A stretch of DNA of 64,000 bases from Climacteris rufus (GCA_013398175.1 VZRZ01008248.1:443322-507321); one strand, 5' to 3'. Counted from the stretch's first letter, positions 47,044-62,400 are shown. Notes: a model not told the origin generated them from the sequence alone. Numbers and translations: made by a program.

Positions 47044-50000
47044 AAGTCACTTCAACCAACAGTGATTTATTTAAGTATGCCTGTGGTTCAGGAAACAGTA
47101 AATCTACTTTAGAGCAAACAGCAGTACATTAAAAACATTACAGAACAGACACCATAAAGCACTTGCAGTACAAGGTGACTCAGACTCCATATAGATCTTA
47201 AACCCTCTAGTACTATCAGGGTGGCTGAGAAGGTTTTTCCACATTATATTATCCTCAGTAGCAGAAGCACCTTAGGAAGTTCTCAGTTCCCCACATCAGC
47301 TACACATTTTTGTCCACACACTGCAGTTTACCACTTCCATCATTTACATTAACACACCATCTGTAGTGCTGCACTACATAAACAGGATCCCTGAATCTAT
47401 CCTGTGATGAAAGAACTCCTCACTCAGATCAACAATATATGACCTACACAGGGATGGAAAGAAAGCTGAGAATTACCACAAAGTGAGGATGAGACTCAAC
47501 TTTCACAGTGAAATGAAATCAACTATCCCAACGTATACTCCAGTATAAATCCTTACCTGCTTAATTTAAGACATCAAGACATGGTCAATATCAAGAAGTT
47601 TTAGATCTTTTTCCTGTAATCAGATTTTTCTGATTTTGGTTTTAAAGAAGAACATTGAAGAAGACCCAGGTTAAGCCAGAGAAGAAATTTTGGACTCTCT
47701 GTATGTTCTATATTTAAGAGACAGGATAAAAAAGGTATTCCAGATACACACAACATGAGATACAGAAAGGAAAATATATTTTGGTACACCACTAACAGTT
47801 CAGCAATACCTATTTACTGCCACAAGTATGAAAACACACACATCCCCTTTTGAATGGATTCTTTCTTTCCCACGAAATCCTCAAGAGGAAAAGAATACCC
47901 TAACGAAAGCCATTATAAAAGGATTCTTACTCATTATCAAGTACTGACTCCTCTGCCAAGCACCCCATTTGACTCATGCACTGATAAATTACAGAAAGTA
48001 CTAAACACTTTTGACAAGATAAGAATTTAGAGATGCAGAATGTGTAACACTGACTTCTGGTAAGAAATTTATAGCCAGCTGAATTTTGTTTAAAATCAAT
48101 GTTTCAGAGCTTTCTAAACAGAACTCCTAGAAATGAGGATACTGTAGGCAAGCAATTTGAAGAACATGCTATATGGCACACAGAGGATTACTTCAGAAAT
48201 CCACAGGAAAAAAAACCATAAAGGATTTAATGCAAGACATAACTTTTACACAGATTGAGGATTAAAAGTACCCAAATGGCAGGTCATCATGAAAATGGTG
48301 AAAAAAGGATTTTATTTTGAAGTCTGCTTTCTGGGGTGGGGGTAGGGGTTTTAAAACATGCTTTCATATGTGAAGGTCCAAAGCTTACCACTATAGTTTG
48401 AATTCAAATAACTGCTTTATCAATGCCTACACACAAAAAAGGAAGTGGTTTAAATCTTCAATACTGGTTTGTCTAAACTTCCTGCATGTATTCAATCTTA
48501 AAAGCATGAAACTTCATCTTGGAAACTACTGTAACTCTGCAACACACATTTGGAAAACCCAGACAGGTTTGGAAGTCTTCAAAGAGTAGAACCACACAAT
48601 TAGTGGCTAGGTGCCACTTGGTCTGGAGTACTTTCACAGTGGAATGGGAGCTTTTCTGTAAAAGAGACATGTAGTCAATAACTTAAAATTAAGGGGCCTC
48701 TCGGTGGCCCATCCTAAGCAGCCTTCATGAGTTGATCAAGACAATTCAAAAGTTTCTTATCTTTAAACTAGACTTGATCCATATGCCAGTCTTAAATCTG
48801 GGCACAGAACAGGAGCAGCATAAAGACATGGCAGCTCATGTTTTCCCAATGGTCTTTAATTAAAGATTCACTTGCTGCCCAAACTCTGAGTCTCCACAAC
48901 ATCCAGAAATAAGGAATTAGTTGGGATATATGCTGTACTTGGAGTACAGAGAGCAATCTGCCCTCTGACAAGTCCTCAAGGGACAACTTCCCACTCTGCA
49001 CCTTTTTGAGAACCACTTTGATGGTCAGACTTAGTTGCAGCATCCAGTGTGTCCTTTGCCACCAATTCCTTCCCAGGAAGGAACAAGTTCAAGCTCTTGA
49101 AGTTTTTCTTTCAAGCACAGACAGATAAATTAAAAATATCTAACCTGTGTGGAATATCTGGTATCTCTTATTCCTTTTCATTCACTGGATTATGGTACAA
49201 ATATTCACTGCTTGACTGAGTATAGCAGTCCTTCAGTATTGGACAGAGGAGAACCATCTAAACTTCAGGCTTGAAAAATCTTAAACATCCTATGGAATTT
49301 ATCTGAGGTCAAACACTTGATCTTCAGAGATTCTGCAATCTACAAAAACCAGCCCATCAAGCCTACGAGCCAGCCAGCAACAGCACTGGTTTGTCAGACA
49401 GTCTTGGCTGCTAAGAAGCATGGGAGCATTGACCAGCCCCCACATCTATCACCTCTTTGGTACCTCAGCAGCAAGAGGCTTGCCCAGGACAACACTCTCT
49501 TCTTCATGGTCAGCACTGACTCTTTACTGCAAATAAAGCCAAAGATTATACCACGAACTACTGGTACCAACCCCAACAGACAGGAACTAACTCTCTTACC
49601 TTTGATCCAAAGAGTTCTCCCACCACCAGGAAACAAAGGCCAATACCTCTGAGAAGGGACAAATTTCAGATGGGATGTCAATATTAAAATGTCTTCAAAC
49701 ACTTGAAAAGGTTTGCTGGCAGCATTTTACCAGCCCTAAATCTTCACAGGTAACAATCCTAATCTCACAGTACTACCTGTGTATCTGAGCCTTCTGTACT
49801 ATTAGGCTACTTCTTCTCCCCATATGGCCCTGCACTGTCCTCCACAAGTTCAGCATACACATCTTTACAGAACAGCAAAGAGCCCCCCTCCTACCTCCAC
49901 TCTCAGTGTCTAGAGATGTCTCCCTAATGCTTCAAAAAAGGAATGCTGATGGCTTCACTCAAGTGGATCCCCACTCTTATGTAATAAAAATGGTCGTCCT

Positions 50001-51284
50001 CAGTAGACACCATCTCTGTAATTCCAGTTCTTACCCACCCAGCATTATGTAGCAGTTTTTCAGTTACTAAGATTTAAGAACATGTTTCTTAAAATAGAAA
50101 GGTCCCTTAAATGCTACTTTCAGGAGCATTCAACCTCACTTCTTGTTGTTAGCAGACACTGCTAAAAAGCATGAACATCTAGACAGATGCTTTGTGTAAG
50201 TAAATACCCCAGACAGAAAACCTGCGGGCTCATTAAGGAGATTATTCCAAGGATAGATGATGGCAAAGATTTTCAAGTTAAATGCATCACTAAAATACCT
50301 GAATACGGTGACATTAGCAATAGAAAAATGCTGTCAGATAATTAACAGCTGACATTCAAAGCAGCATATATCAGATTTCACCTTGTGCTGGCCAAAACTT
50401 GAGATTTTCTTTAGCTCATACTTCTCTATAAATAGTAGAGGGTCAGTTTGTACCCTACAGTTTTGCAACATTAGAGAGAAGTGGCAGAGCAAGGGAAGCA
50501 TGAATCACCACAGGACACAGAACCCCACTGAAAAGCATTAGCCAAAAATACCACATGTACACACATAAAGCACTAAAATGAGACACCTCAAGATTGACAA
50601 ATGAAATCTAGTAGGCATCACAATGTCCAAGAAAAAAAGGCAAATGAAACAGAACTGATGAGATTTTTAAAAAGCGGACAAAATATCATATCTATAAAGA
50701 AGTGCAACAGAAAAGGAGGCAGCACCAAGGTCCTGCTACACAACTCAGCACTGCCATAGCTGACAGCCAACTCCAATTCCATGGAATCAGAACTATGCAG
50801 ATGGTCACAGCCTGGATCAAGCAAGCAGCTGCTCGCTCTAGCACCCCCCATTCAGGGCCAAGACATATTTTTACATCTGGATGTAGCTGAAAACAACCAC
50901 TCACATCACTCCATGGCTAATTCCCTTATAGCTCGGTGGTGAAAGGGAAATGAAAAAATGTAAGAGCACTCAGATTTAATGTCTGCAGAATAGAAAGCAC
51001 ATCTTCATCCTAGCAGACAGAATGATGCTTTGTGGTACAGAGCTGGGCACATGGAAAATATTTCACCTTCCCTGTTATTACGTCCTCCTAAGAGGCCACA
51101 TCCTTTGTTAAAAATCCCAACTGAGATCTGAAGCTTGCTTTCTTTGAGAACTGCTTTATGATCCCTTAAATGGCTTTTCTAAAGTACATAAATAGCCAGA
51201 AGTTTAAAAAAAATTGACTTGTTGGAGATGATTATGTGACTACTAGAGGTGAATTTAAAAACAATGGTATTCAGAGCTTTTTTT
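47044..51284 (-). other. Intron 1 segment, unique sequence
   Basis: 4.2 kb of intron without recognisable genes or repeats. Confidence 0.65.
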
Positions 51285-51770
51285 CATAGAATTACAGAAA
51301 GGCTTAGGTTGGAAGTGACTGTAATGATCATCTTGTTCCAACCCCCTTGCCATGGGCAAGGATATATTCCACTAGATCAGGTTGCTCAGAACCCCACCTG
51401 GCCTTGAACACTTCCAGATATGGAGAGTCCACAAAACCTCTGGGCAACCTGTTCCAGTGCCTCACCACCCTCTGAATAAAGAATTTCTTCCTAACTACCC
51501 TCTTTCAAAGGGCTTCTATAAAGCCATTACACTTTTTCCTGTCACAAAAAGCCTTATCTTCCCCAGGCTGAACAGCCCCAGCTCTCCAAGCCTGTCTTCA
51601 CAGGAGAGGTGCTCCAGCCCTCTGATTATTTTCATGGTCTTCCTCTGGGCTCACTTCAACAGGTCCATGTCCTTCTCATGTTGGGGGCCCCAGAGCTGGA
51701 TGCAGCACTGCAGGGGGTCTCACAAAGGCAAAGCAGAGGGGGAGAAGCCCCTTCCTCAACCTGCTGGTCA
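51285..51770 (-). mobile_element. CR1 LINE, 5'-truncated
   Basis: The plus strand starts TCATAGAATTACAGAAAGGC and TTAGGTTGGAAGTGACTGTA, then CTTGCCATGGGCAAGG and CTGTTCCAGTGCCTCACCAC, up to CCCCAGAGCTGGATGCAGCA. This is a reverse-complement CR1 3' end. Its truncated inner end abuts that of the oppositely oriented CR1 to the right. Confidence 0.93.
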
Positions 51771-51774
51771 GATT

Positions 51775-53405
51775 GCCTCAGTGTTTAACAATCCTGATAG
51801 ACCTTGGGCTGCCCAGTCCCCTGAATAGGAGGACCATGAGTGTGGGAACAGTGACTTTCCAACCGTGGACACTGAAATTGTAAGGGACCAGCTCTATCAG
51901 CTGAATGTTCACAAGTCCATGGGGTGTGATGGGCTTCATCCCAGAATTCTGGACGAGCCAGTGGATGTTTCGGCAGCACCCCTCTCCATCATCTACCAAA
52001 GGTCTTTGGAGTCAAGACAGGTCCCTGCTGACTGGGAGCTGGTTTTATTCCAGTGAACAAGAAGGGTATGAAGGAAGACCAGGAAAGTACAGATCGGTTC
52101 ATGTGACCTCAATTCTTGGAAAATCTATGGAGGAGAAGATTATACTGGGTAATACTGAAAGGCATTTAAAGAATAATGCAATTATCATGCACAGTCAATA
52201 TGGGTTCACAAAAGGACAGTCCTGACTAACAAACTAATTTGATGACCTTTTCTAATAAGGTCACATATCTACCGGATGAAGGAAGGGCAGCAGATGCAGT
52301 TTTTCCGGATTTTTGGGAAGGCTTTTGGTGCTGTCTCTCACAACATCCTTCTGGACAAGTTGTGCAACTGCAGGATGAGTGAGTTCATGGTGCACTGGTG
52401 AACAACTGACTGAAGGGCAGAGTTCAAAGCGAAATGAATGGGACTGGTGACCAATCCCCAGCAACACTCCTCAGGGATCAGTCCTAGGGCCAGTCCTGTT
52501 CCTGTACTTAACAATCTGGATGCAGGAGTTCAATGCACCATTACTGAGTTTGTTGGTGATACCAAACTGGGAGGTGCTTTTGGCTCTCTTGAGGAACAGG
52601 GGGCCTTGCAGAGGGATCTACATAGATTGGAACATTGGGCTGTGATTTATAGCATAAAGTTTAACAAGTCCAAATGTTGAATTCTGCATTCAGGATGGAG
52701 TAATGCCAGGGACAAGTATAAACTGGGAGAGGAGTGGCCAGAGAGCAGCCCTGCAGAGAGGGATCTGGGGTTCCTGGTAGGCAACAGTCAAAAGTGAGCC
52801 CTGGCATTCAGGAGGCCAAACCCCATCCCAGGGTGCATCCAACAGCATCACCAGCCAGGCAAAAGAGGGGATTGTCCTGCTGCATTCAGCATCAGTGCAG
52901 CCTCACCTCAAGTATTGTCTGCAGTTCTGGGCCCTACAATTCAATAGTTGTGAAGGTGCTTGAATGTGTTCAGAGGGGCTCAACAAAGCTGGAGAAGGCG
53001 CTGGAAGGAAAGTCCTGTGAGGAGTGGCTGAGGGGACTTGGGGTTTGCGGAAACAGAGGCTGGGGGGTGATCTCATTGCTCTCCACAGCTTCCCAAGGAA
53101 GGGATGTGGAGAGGGAGGTGCTGAGCTCTTCTCTCTGGGACCCAGTGACAGGATATGTAGGAATTATTCAAAGCTGCAGCAGGAGAGGTTCAGGCAGGAC
53201 AGTGGGAAGCATTTCTTTACCAAGAGGGTAGTCACACACTGGAACAGGCTTCCTAGAGAGGTGGTTGATGCCCCAAGCCTGACAGTGTTTAAGAGGCATT
53301 TGGACAATGCCCCTAATAACATGCTTTAGTTTTGGTCAGAACTGAAGCAGTCAGGCAGTTGGACTGGACAGGGGCTGTAGGTCTCTTCCAATATTTTGTT
53401 CTCAT
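51775..53405 (+). pseudogene. CR1 LINE with decayed reverse transcriptase, longest copy in the window
   Basis: About 1.6 kb in plus orientation. Near 51865 the frame reads LNVHKSMGCDGLHPRILDEP, the start of the CR1 reverse transcriptase domain. At 52438-52680 pieces such as FVGDTKLGGA (normally a DD-type catalytic motif, here GD) appear. At 53150-53329 the C-terminus reads HFFTKRVVTHWNRLPREVVD. Stops and frameshifts break the frame between these pieces, so it is a dead, 5'-truncated copy. Its tail GTAGGTCTCTTCCAATATTT ends near 53405. Confidence 0.93.
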
Positions 53406-56400
53406 GAACAGCTCTCTCTTAAGCACATACCTAGATATGCATGTAGCTAATGCTGCAGTTTAGTTCTCACTATTTATAAAGCCTTGTGTATCTACAGATA
53501 CAGATCTCTCTATATGCATAAAACCAGTATGTTTTATCAGCAGGACACAGACTGGAAGATGTGTGTGAAAAGTGTGGGGTTTGCCCCCAATTTTAAAGTC
53601 TCAAAAAGCATACAAATTGTTTTTAAACAGACATGGTTATCATACAGATTAATCATTAAAGAGCCACCATTTATAAAATTAAAACTTAATGGAATTAAAC
53701 AGTGACTCCTTACAGTTGACCTGTGGGGTTCAATTAAGGACATTATTACATAAAGACACAAGGAGGGTGAGAAATGAAACCATTTTAACAGGTGAAACTT
53801 ATGTATTTAATTATTCCATTTTACACCCCAGCTGGAAAGCTGTTCTTCAAAGATACTGGCATACCCTAGCATTAACTACATGGTTCAGGTCTATCCCAAT
53901 TTCTCAAGGCTTTTCCCCCTGCCCTCATTTTAAAGGGCCAGATGAGACAGGCAGTTTTGTTTGTTTCTTTTTTGTTATTAACATTTTTATTTATAAGCCA
54001 GTTAAACTAAAGCAGTTTTGCATGGATCTGTGACCTCAAATCTCACTCAATGTAGAGGAGCTTAGCAGTTTAGGAAGATCAAACAAATCACCAGAAATCC
54101 AGAAGTATGTGAAATAAAGTCCACTTTTTCTTTTGAAAAGAAGGTTGAAGTGGCTTAAAATTACCATGCCTGCTGTTACCATGAGATTTTTATGGTTTTA
54201 ATTAAGACCTGTTTTCACAAAAGGGAATTTTAAAACATTTTTTAATATGGGCAATGAAAAGTATCAACTTTATTATCCTAATCACATAACCCATCCAGGT
54301 TATCTACTACTTTATCATTGGATTCAACACTACAGTTGATACTAACTGAAGAGACTAGTTTTGCCTGTTCCCACTAAACATTCCCATAATTTTAATAAAT
54401 CCTATTCTTCAGGTTACTTCAATATGACATGCACAGCCATGTTTAGTATTTTCTACTGGGTGGAAGGAGAAGAGGCAGACAGCTGCCACAAATGCAGCAT
54501 CTTACATAGTAATTTCCATTAAGAGATTTTCAAACAATAACAAAGATCTGACCGCAATATCTAAGAAAATCTAAACTACTTAATAAACACATATACAATC
54601 TCAGACTTCTCCTAACAGTCCATAATAATGAGATTGCAGGTAAATTGTCCTATTCTGGATGGGTTTCTTGTCTGCATCCCTTCCTCAGTCTTCCAAGAAC
54701 CAGAAAATACCCATTTCAACCCTTCCTCTACTGAACATTTTGAAAACTATAATTTAGATTTCCAATAATTAAATACAGATCTACATCATGTAAGATGTAA
54801 AATATCTTGACTTTGGGGAAAAAAAAAACCCATTAAATGTGGCAACTGGTTGCTGAAAGGCAGGGGCTGCCAAGAAATAAGCAGGATTTATTTTTCATTT
54901 GAAGAGCAAAAGCTATTCTCCTTAACCCTACGCTGGCAGGAATGGAGGCACAGGATGTATCATAGGAAAGGAGGCATGCCATGTCCCAAGGCAATGCCAT
55001 GCCTGCCCAGGCAGGCAGCTGACAGCTCTAGAGCAATGTGTGGCTTCCATTTGGAAATGGAAGCAACCGGACATTTTCATTATTACTGACCACCGCTCTG
55101 GGATGGGAAGAAAGAGAAAAGGGACAGTGGAAAACCTGGCACAGCTTCAAATCCACCTCTTCCCACCTCCATACAAAAAAGCAGAAACCACACAATGCTT
55201 TGAAGACTAACAGCTCCACTTCCCAGAGGGCAGGGCCAGAGTTCCACAGCTGTGACAGATGCAAAAAAGCAGCAGAGGAATAAAATATAACCAAAAAGGA
55301 GGGCTCAATTAAAACTACTGATATGCAGCGCATTAAGCTTTTCTTCAAAGAGCACCAGCACATGCACTGCAGATGTGTGGAAGGCCACAAGCACAGCCAC
55401 ACCAAATCCAGAACTCGATGCCTTTACTCTTCTACCACACCCACCCTCGGTCTGAGATGCTGGCGCAGCTCTTCAGACGGGACCTCTCTGACCAACAAGT
55501 GGTGAGGTGCTGCAAGCACCACAAGCATCTGAGCTGACCCTTCACGTTGGCACAGGCTGTGAAATCCCTGGTAAATTCTGCATCACGTAAAATGAGCTAA
55601 AACAGATCATCCAAGAAGGCATGGAACCTTGTTTGTTTGTGGGGTTTTGTTGATGAATGGTTTTTTTTTCAAAGCCTCCTTTATGAGGTACCACTTAAAA
55701 CTATCACCTGATCCCAAATAATGTAATTTATCTTTCAGCACAGTGCAGATGCATACTGGCTTTGTTGTTTTAGAAACTCTTGTTCCAGATTTCCATGGGA
55801 ATCACACTTTTTGTTTTAGGAGGTTACTGCCCCCAACAGTTTTAAGATCCTGTGTTTTCACAACTACCTCATCTTCCTGTATAACCATAGTACAGAGATG
55901 CTTTGCCCTTGAGAAAGGCATTTATTTAGGAGTGGCCTACTACCAAGTTAACATGTAAATCATTATGTTCTGCACCAAAACTAGTGCTTATGGCTAGCTG
56001 TTCCATAGGTCATGTGCTTTTACAGCCAGAATCACCAAAAGTTGTTTCACGCCTACAAAAACCCATGCTGTTCAAGCATCACACTTTGGCCAGGTTTGTT
56101 CTTCTTTTAACACCCAGTAAGAATCTGATTTAAATCATCAAATCCTGTATTTTTTGAACAAAAAAGCAAACTAACACTTCATTGTACACCTGTAAAAAAG
56201 AGCAAAAAGAAAGTATGGAAGGCATATTTTAGAGCACTACCAATATAATGCAAATTAACTAATCCACAGTGGAATTCAATTATTTCTACAGTCTTATCTT
56301 CCTACAGTTACATTTATTTTACTATTTTGTTCAAAGTGGATTTAGAAGTCTCAAAAACGACACTTCTGACAAAAGAACACTTGTCCTTCAAGCTTTGAAT

Positions 56401-59400
56401 TTCAGACAAGCTTTTGTTTGAAGGCTTCCTGCATATTTTAGCTCTGAATTATCAGGTTGAACATCTTAAAAGAGACTACAACAACTCTCAGTAACCCTCA
56501 GTTGAATTCATTGGTTTTATTCCCCTAGATTCAACAGCCATACTTCTTACTCCCTCAGTTAAATCTGCCTGATGTTTCCCACCCAGTGCTAGAGCACGTG
56601 ATTTTTCTCCTTTCTTAGCCTATCCCTGTAACTGAATGGACCCAGACAAACTGCTTTCAGTAACCAGGACTGCTCTATGCTGTGTTTATTGTTCTGTGAT
56701 GAAGCATGAAGAAAGTTATCTTTGACCAACAAATCAAAGCTATTCACTGTTTAGAACCGTCATCCCTTAGGTTCACAAAACCTAATTCAGTGAATTTTCT
56801 AATGCTTCATATTCAGAGGCATTAACAGCCATAATTCCACTGAGATGAACAACAGTGGGGACACTCAAACCACAAATTTAGAGCCATAGGTCTTACAGTT
56901 AACATTGCCATTACCAGAAGTTTAAAATGAAGCCGTATTTTTTTATACCTGAGCCTCAACATTTAAGTTAGCTTTAAAAAACATAATGGTTGCAGGCTGC
57001 CTATGTGCTTCTCCAACTCCCTCAGCTAACTTGGCTGAGAACAACTCTTGCCAAGTTTGGATTAGCATTTAGCAGCTTCGGTTGTGCTTGTCGTTTCAAC
57101 CTTGACAACCAACTGCATGGACACACTATTATATTTAAGCTTCCAGAAGCATTTAACATTTGATTCTGCTGGAAATACAGTTCTACTCTATGTTTTGAAA
57201 ATAAAATCACTTTTTCCTCTTTTAGAAATCCATGATGATGCCAAACATATGCTTGTTTTCCAAACAACAACTGTTTAAAAGAAAGAATACTCTTTCTGAT
57301 GTTCCTGCCAAAAATAACATTCTGTGGCTTAAAGAAATTTGATAGTAAGCAGTTCACTCAGTTAAGGGAAGAAGGATTTACATTTGGCAAGGATTTACAC
57401 TTCATGTCTTGCATCTACTTCCCTCCATTTTAAATTTCTTTGGGGATGAACGTGGCACTGGGAAGGGTTTTTGTTGTGGTTTGTTGGGGTTTGTATTTTT
57501 ACATCTCCAAGTATTTCACTCTCTAAAAAAAAAGCATCTGTGGGTTTTACTAGAAATGACACAAAGCAGAAGTTCATCACCATGTTTTTCTTTTTTACAG
57601 GGAATACACGGACATAGAAGAGAGTTTCAAAGGGAAGTAAAAGACTTCAGAAAAAATGCATCAGCAAGAGTTTGCAGCAGGAGGAAGTGAAACAGAAAAT
57701 GCAAATGAGGAAGTGGCACACAAAACATTAACAGCTCCATCTCAGAGCATGGAACGGGGAGAGAAGGCGATGGATTTGGGGTTTCAGCAGCCATTCTCAC
57801 AGGCAGCAGTAATACTACCTGCCTGATAGAGGTGGTTATTTCACTGCTGTCTCAAGAGCTTCAGATTAAAAGACAAAATGGGTAATAGAAACAAGCAAAT
57901 TGGACTATATACTACAAGAGACTTATCTCTGTACATTTCAAAAAGCCAGAGTTTTAAGACAAGGGTTCAATCTGCTGCAATACTGGACTCTGTCCTTCAT
58001 TAATAACTTGCAGAAATAGTAACTGAAGCAATTTACTTATCAATGTAAAATATTCAGTCCACTTGAAGTAGCTAAGACAACAGAAGTTCTGAAATTTTCA
58101 CCAATTGTGGAGTACAACCTGCCAATCCCCAGTTTCTGCAAATAGAGTTATAAATCCCATTGAACAGAACCTTACCATCACCCTCTCCAAGATACAGCAA
58201 CCACTGAAGACTGCTAAACCTGCTCCCACATCCATCCACGTGGTCAGACAACGCTTCAGCCAGCTGAGTGACCAAGCATGACAGCAAGCTGCAGAACCAT
58301 GCAAGCTTCAAGGCCCTCAGAACTGTCAGGATGGCAACCAGAACATTTTGCAAAGCACACACCTTCTCCAGCAGATAGCAAGTATTCTAGAAGAAAGATC
58401 AGAATCCCAATGATTTTACAGCAGTATTTCAGATGCAGCTCTTTCAGGATAATAAAAATCCTTAAGGTTAAAAACTCAACTGCTTGTTAGCCCACCAGCA
58501 TGGAAGCTTTTCTTGTCATTACCACTGCAAATCCAGCACAGCAATTCAGCAAATATATATGAAGGTCTGCCTCTACTGCATTAACAGCTTGAGCTATAAC
58601 TAGGTGTTGCTCCTAATGTCAACTGTTTGTGGGGAGATACCTCCCCTGAATCAAAGGATATCCTGAAATTTCAGGGTAAGTCTACAAGAGCACGAACAGT
58701 GCTTGATGACAGAGGCAAATGTTACAGTTTCATGTGAGGGCTGACAGATTATACCTCAGTGCATTCTCAAACACTTCTCTAGAAGGCATTTGTACCTCCT
58801 CATTTCAACATTCAGACATATCACACCATGCACAAGCTCTACAACTCTTTACTTGCTATGAATATACAGCGATTGCTACAGCTAAGATGCCCAAGACCTG
58901 CAGGATTTGAAGAAGGGAAAGCTTCAAGAGAAGCAAGTTGACTGAGCAGAAGGAGACGATCTCCTTCATCTAGGGGAAAAAAAAGAGCTGCTGAAATGCT
59001 AGTTCCTGGTTCCTGCTGCCAAAAGAAGGGTGGATAGAAAGCACATGGCTTGCACATCTGCTTGTCTAGCCAGGCAAATACCCTTCTCCTACTATTCAGT
59101 TAAATAACCTGAAACTGCAACCAAACCACATATATTAATATACGGAGACATCCTCTTTAAATACGACTAAATATTCAACTGCAGCCCCACTCTAGCTCGA
59201 GTCAGCATGCAGAGGTTAGAAGAAACTTCAATATTCTGTGTGCAAAAAGCATTGATAGAGTATCTTCACATTCAGGATAAAGTCAAAGGCTTCATTTGAA
59301 GTGATTTATCCTCATCCATGTTTGCAGCTGTTTAAGCATTCAGAGCAGCAGCCAAGCTTTAAAAAGAAAAACACTCCTTTCCTAGGAAATAACTCTACAG

Positions 59401-62400
59401 TAAACCTCTGCTGATATAAGTTCCAGAGAATTTCAACATTCTATAGAAACCTCATCAGCAAGATCTAACTGGTGCAGAAAAACGAACTCAAAAGCCACAT
59501 TTCCACTAAAGCCCCCTTTCTAATTCCCAAGTTCAAACTTCATTTATTCATTCACATGTAATGAGGCAGAAGAAGTTCTCAAACAAGTGTTTCCAAAGAC
59601 TGTTTGAAGTTTCCAAATAAAATAAGCTTTAGAGGCCTCGTCTTCTAGCACTTTAGTGCCCACAGCTGCCTGTTGCTCTGTTCAGACAAAGAAGATGAAA
59701 GGTTTTCCTCAGCATCACTGGACACTGACCTTTTCAGCTATGGGATTTTGAAACAAACATCAAGAAATCAATTCCAACATTCACTGGACACTATTAAGAT
59801 GTTTTGGTATATTATGCATCACCCATTACATACACAAGTTCTCCAGCTATTATTTGTTATGAGCAAAGTGGTTTGCCACTGTGAAGGTGCACAAGAAACC
59901 TGGGATCCATCAGTTGAAATATTGAATAACATTCAATTTTTCTGCTTCTAAAAATATATACTTGAAAATATAAAAGAGTAAATCAGTTCAAGCATGCAAG
60001 TGGCACAAGTATAACGAATATTTAAAACTAAAATATTTAATAAATTTGGCATAAGATGTTCTACACTTAATAGAAACACACGCTATCCCCTATCACTGAA
60101 TTTGGCTACCAAACCTCTCTCAGAATAAAAAGATTATATTTGTTAGCAACAGATAGGAAGGAGTTCCAAGAATCTTTAAAGAATAACTCATATTCTGCTA
60201 AATGGAGAGGTCCACAAAAGAAAAAGAATCGCCATACATTTTAGACCCAGAAAACATACACACAATTTTAAACCCAGAAAACGCCATCAGTTCAATGGCA
60301 GAGTATTTCAGTAAGTGAAAGGAAAAACTAATTCACAATGTGTTGGAAATCCAGACACCTGTAAATCCTTAACACAAACAAAAACCAGCAAATCCAACAA
60401 ATGTTTACCTAACAAGCCTTTCAAAAAATTCTCCAGCTACCTGACCTGCCAAAAATAAAGAAATCAAAGATAAGCTCCAACTCTGCAGCCTAAATCAGCA
60501 CAAACTCTTCCATTTTGATCTCCAGTTCTTTCTACAAAAAAATTTCTTAATTTCTTCCCAAATGTTTTGTGTTCTCTTTTGGCAGAAGAAAAAGAAATTA
60601 CATCTATCAATATCTAAAAACATTTTAGTAACTTGAATTTTCAAAAGAGGGGTAAAAACCAACCATGTTTTTTCAATTAAAAAAAAACACCCCAGTGCAA
60701 CATTTCAACAGCTTTTACCGAAGTTCGGCTTCTGAACACTTAGATCTAAATAACAGTTAAATGTGAAGGAAACCAGTTGGTTAAAATTGAACAAATAAAT
60801 CTGGTGTAACTTGAGGTTGTTTTCATTATTATCTCTACAGGCAGACTAAGCTCTCAGGAGATGATGTAAGTGCTATAACAGTTCTGCTGCAGGCTCAAGG
60901 TGCCTCAATTTAATTCTTAGTCAAGACACTAATTTTTCTTAGATTACAGGTATTCTGTATGTGAGTCTTCCCTTTGGAGAAGTTAATTGTCACCCTTTAC
61001 CCCTATCTTTTCTTTTAAGAGAATAAGTAGTGACAGCCTGCAACTTATCAGACTCCTTGCACCGGGAAGCTTCTGAAGGCAAAGCAGTTATATCCAACAT
61101 TGGAAGATATTTGTAATCTGATCCTATCAGTGATCTCCATATACTGAATGGCATTAAGGTTAGAGAACTAAGGAGTCTGAGAAAACCCATCAGTATTGTA
61201 TATTAATATATTTCTGCTATTGAGATAATTAACAGAACTTAGTATCATAACCCAGTGGACACACATAGCCTAGTTAGTAACTTACACTAGTAGTGCAATT
61301 CATGTGATACACTGCCTGCAGCTCAGTATCCCATGCAAGCAGAAATAAAATGAAAACAGTAATGACCACAATGTGTCCAAAAATTTTAATTGGAGCCACG
61401 CATGAATCAGGAAGTAACAACACATCCTACCTGAATTAAAAAGTCCAAGCAGGTTGAATTATACAACCTGTATCAGATTCAAGTGCAGTTACAAGACAAC
61501 ATTAAGTACACACCAACTAAAGACAGGCCTGCAAGAACAGACTGAAACTAACTACAACAATATTTTTTGGTCCTCCCTTACAAAAAGCAGTCAAGAGAGC
61601 TCTGAAACACAGTGCTATGGGACTGCTCAAAAGAACAAAGAGTACACTGACCATGCAGGAAGTTTAATCAAAAAAGGAAGACTTGAGAAGGCACAAAAGC
61701 TAATTCACTGTCCAGGTGACACTGATACAGTGACTGAAACACTCAGCTACAATCAGCTCTTCTGGAATTCTTCACTGAAGTATCTGCTCTGGTTTGGCTA
61801 GGTTTTCAGAAACCCTGTCCTCCTCATCACTGTATAAGATACTTCAAAATACTCCAGCAGCTGCCAGATGATGGCTTTTCTCTTTCCTCCATACAGGCAT
61901 ATAGCCCACAAACACTGATACTCTTGTTTCAGAAAAATAAATGGCATGTACCTTTTCATTGAAGAATAAAGTAAATAAATCTGAGCTAAAGTAGGAACAC
62001 CAAAGAGCAGCTGATGTCAAGGAGTTTATATTGTTACTCCTAAAACCATAATCCTTCGAGGCATGTTGTACAGACAAGGTATACACTGAAAAACAAAACA
62101 GGTTTATGCTGTTATTAACTATGAAATGCCACGTGTTATATACCATATAAATCAAACATGAAGCCTCAATAACTTCTTCCTGCTATGAAAATACCTTTTT
62201 AAAGTGCAAGCAATTCTATTTCTGACATGTAAAGTCATCTTTAATACTTCTACGGACAAATGGAAAGATTAACAAAAACCATTCAATTTCTGTAACTATT
62301 GAGTATAATCAAGACTATTGTTTCAGTATCTGATTAAAAAATGTTTTCTATTTTCTCTTTATTTGAAGAAAATAGCCATGGAAAATGAGAAGAGGACTGG

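Noticed and set aside
51382..51828. 148-codon open frame on the plus strand
   Set aside because: Antisense reading of a minus-strand CR1 3' region.
51285..53405. Single CR1 insertion inverted by twin priming
   Set aside because: Both halves contain the CR1 3' region and ORF2 C-terminus, so they overlap in the element; two separate insertions explain this better.
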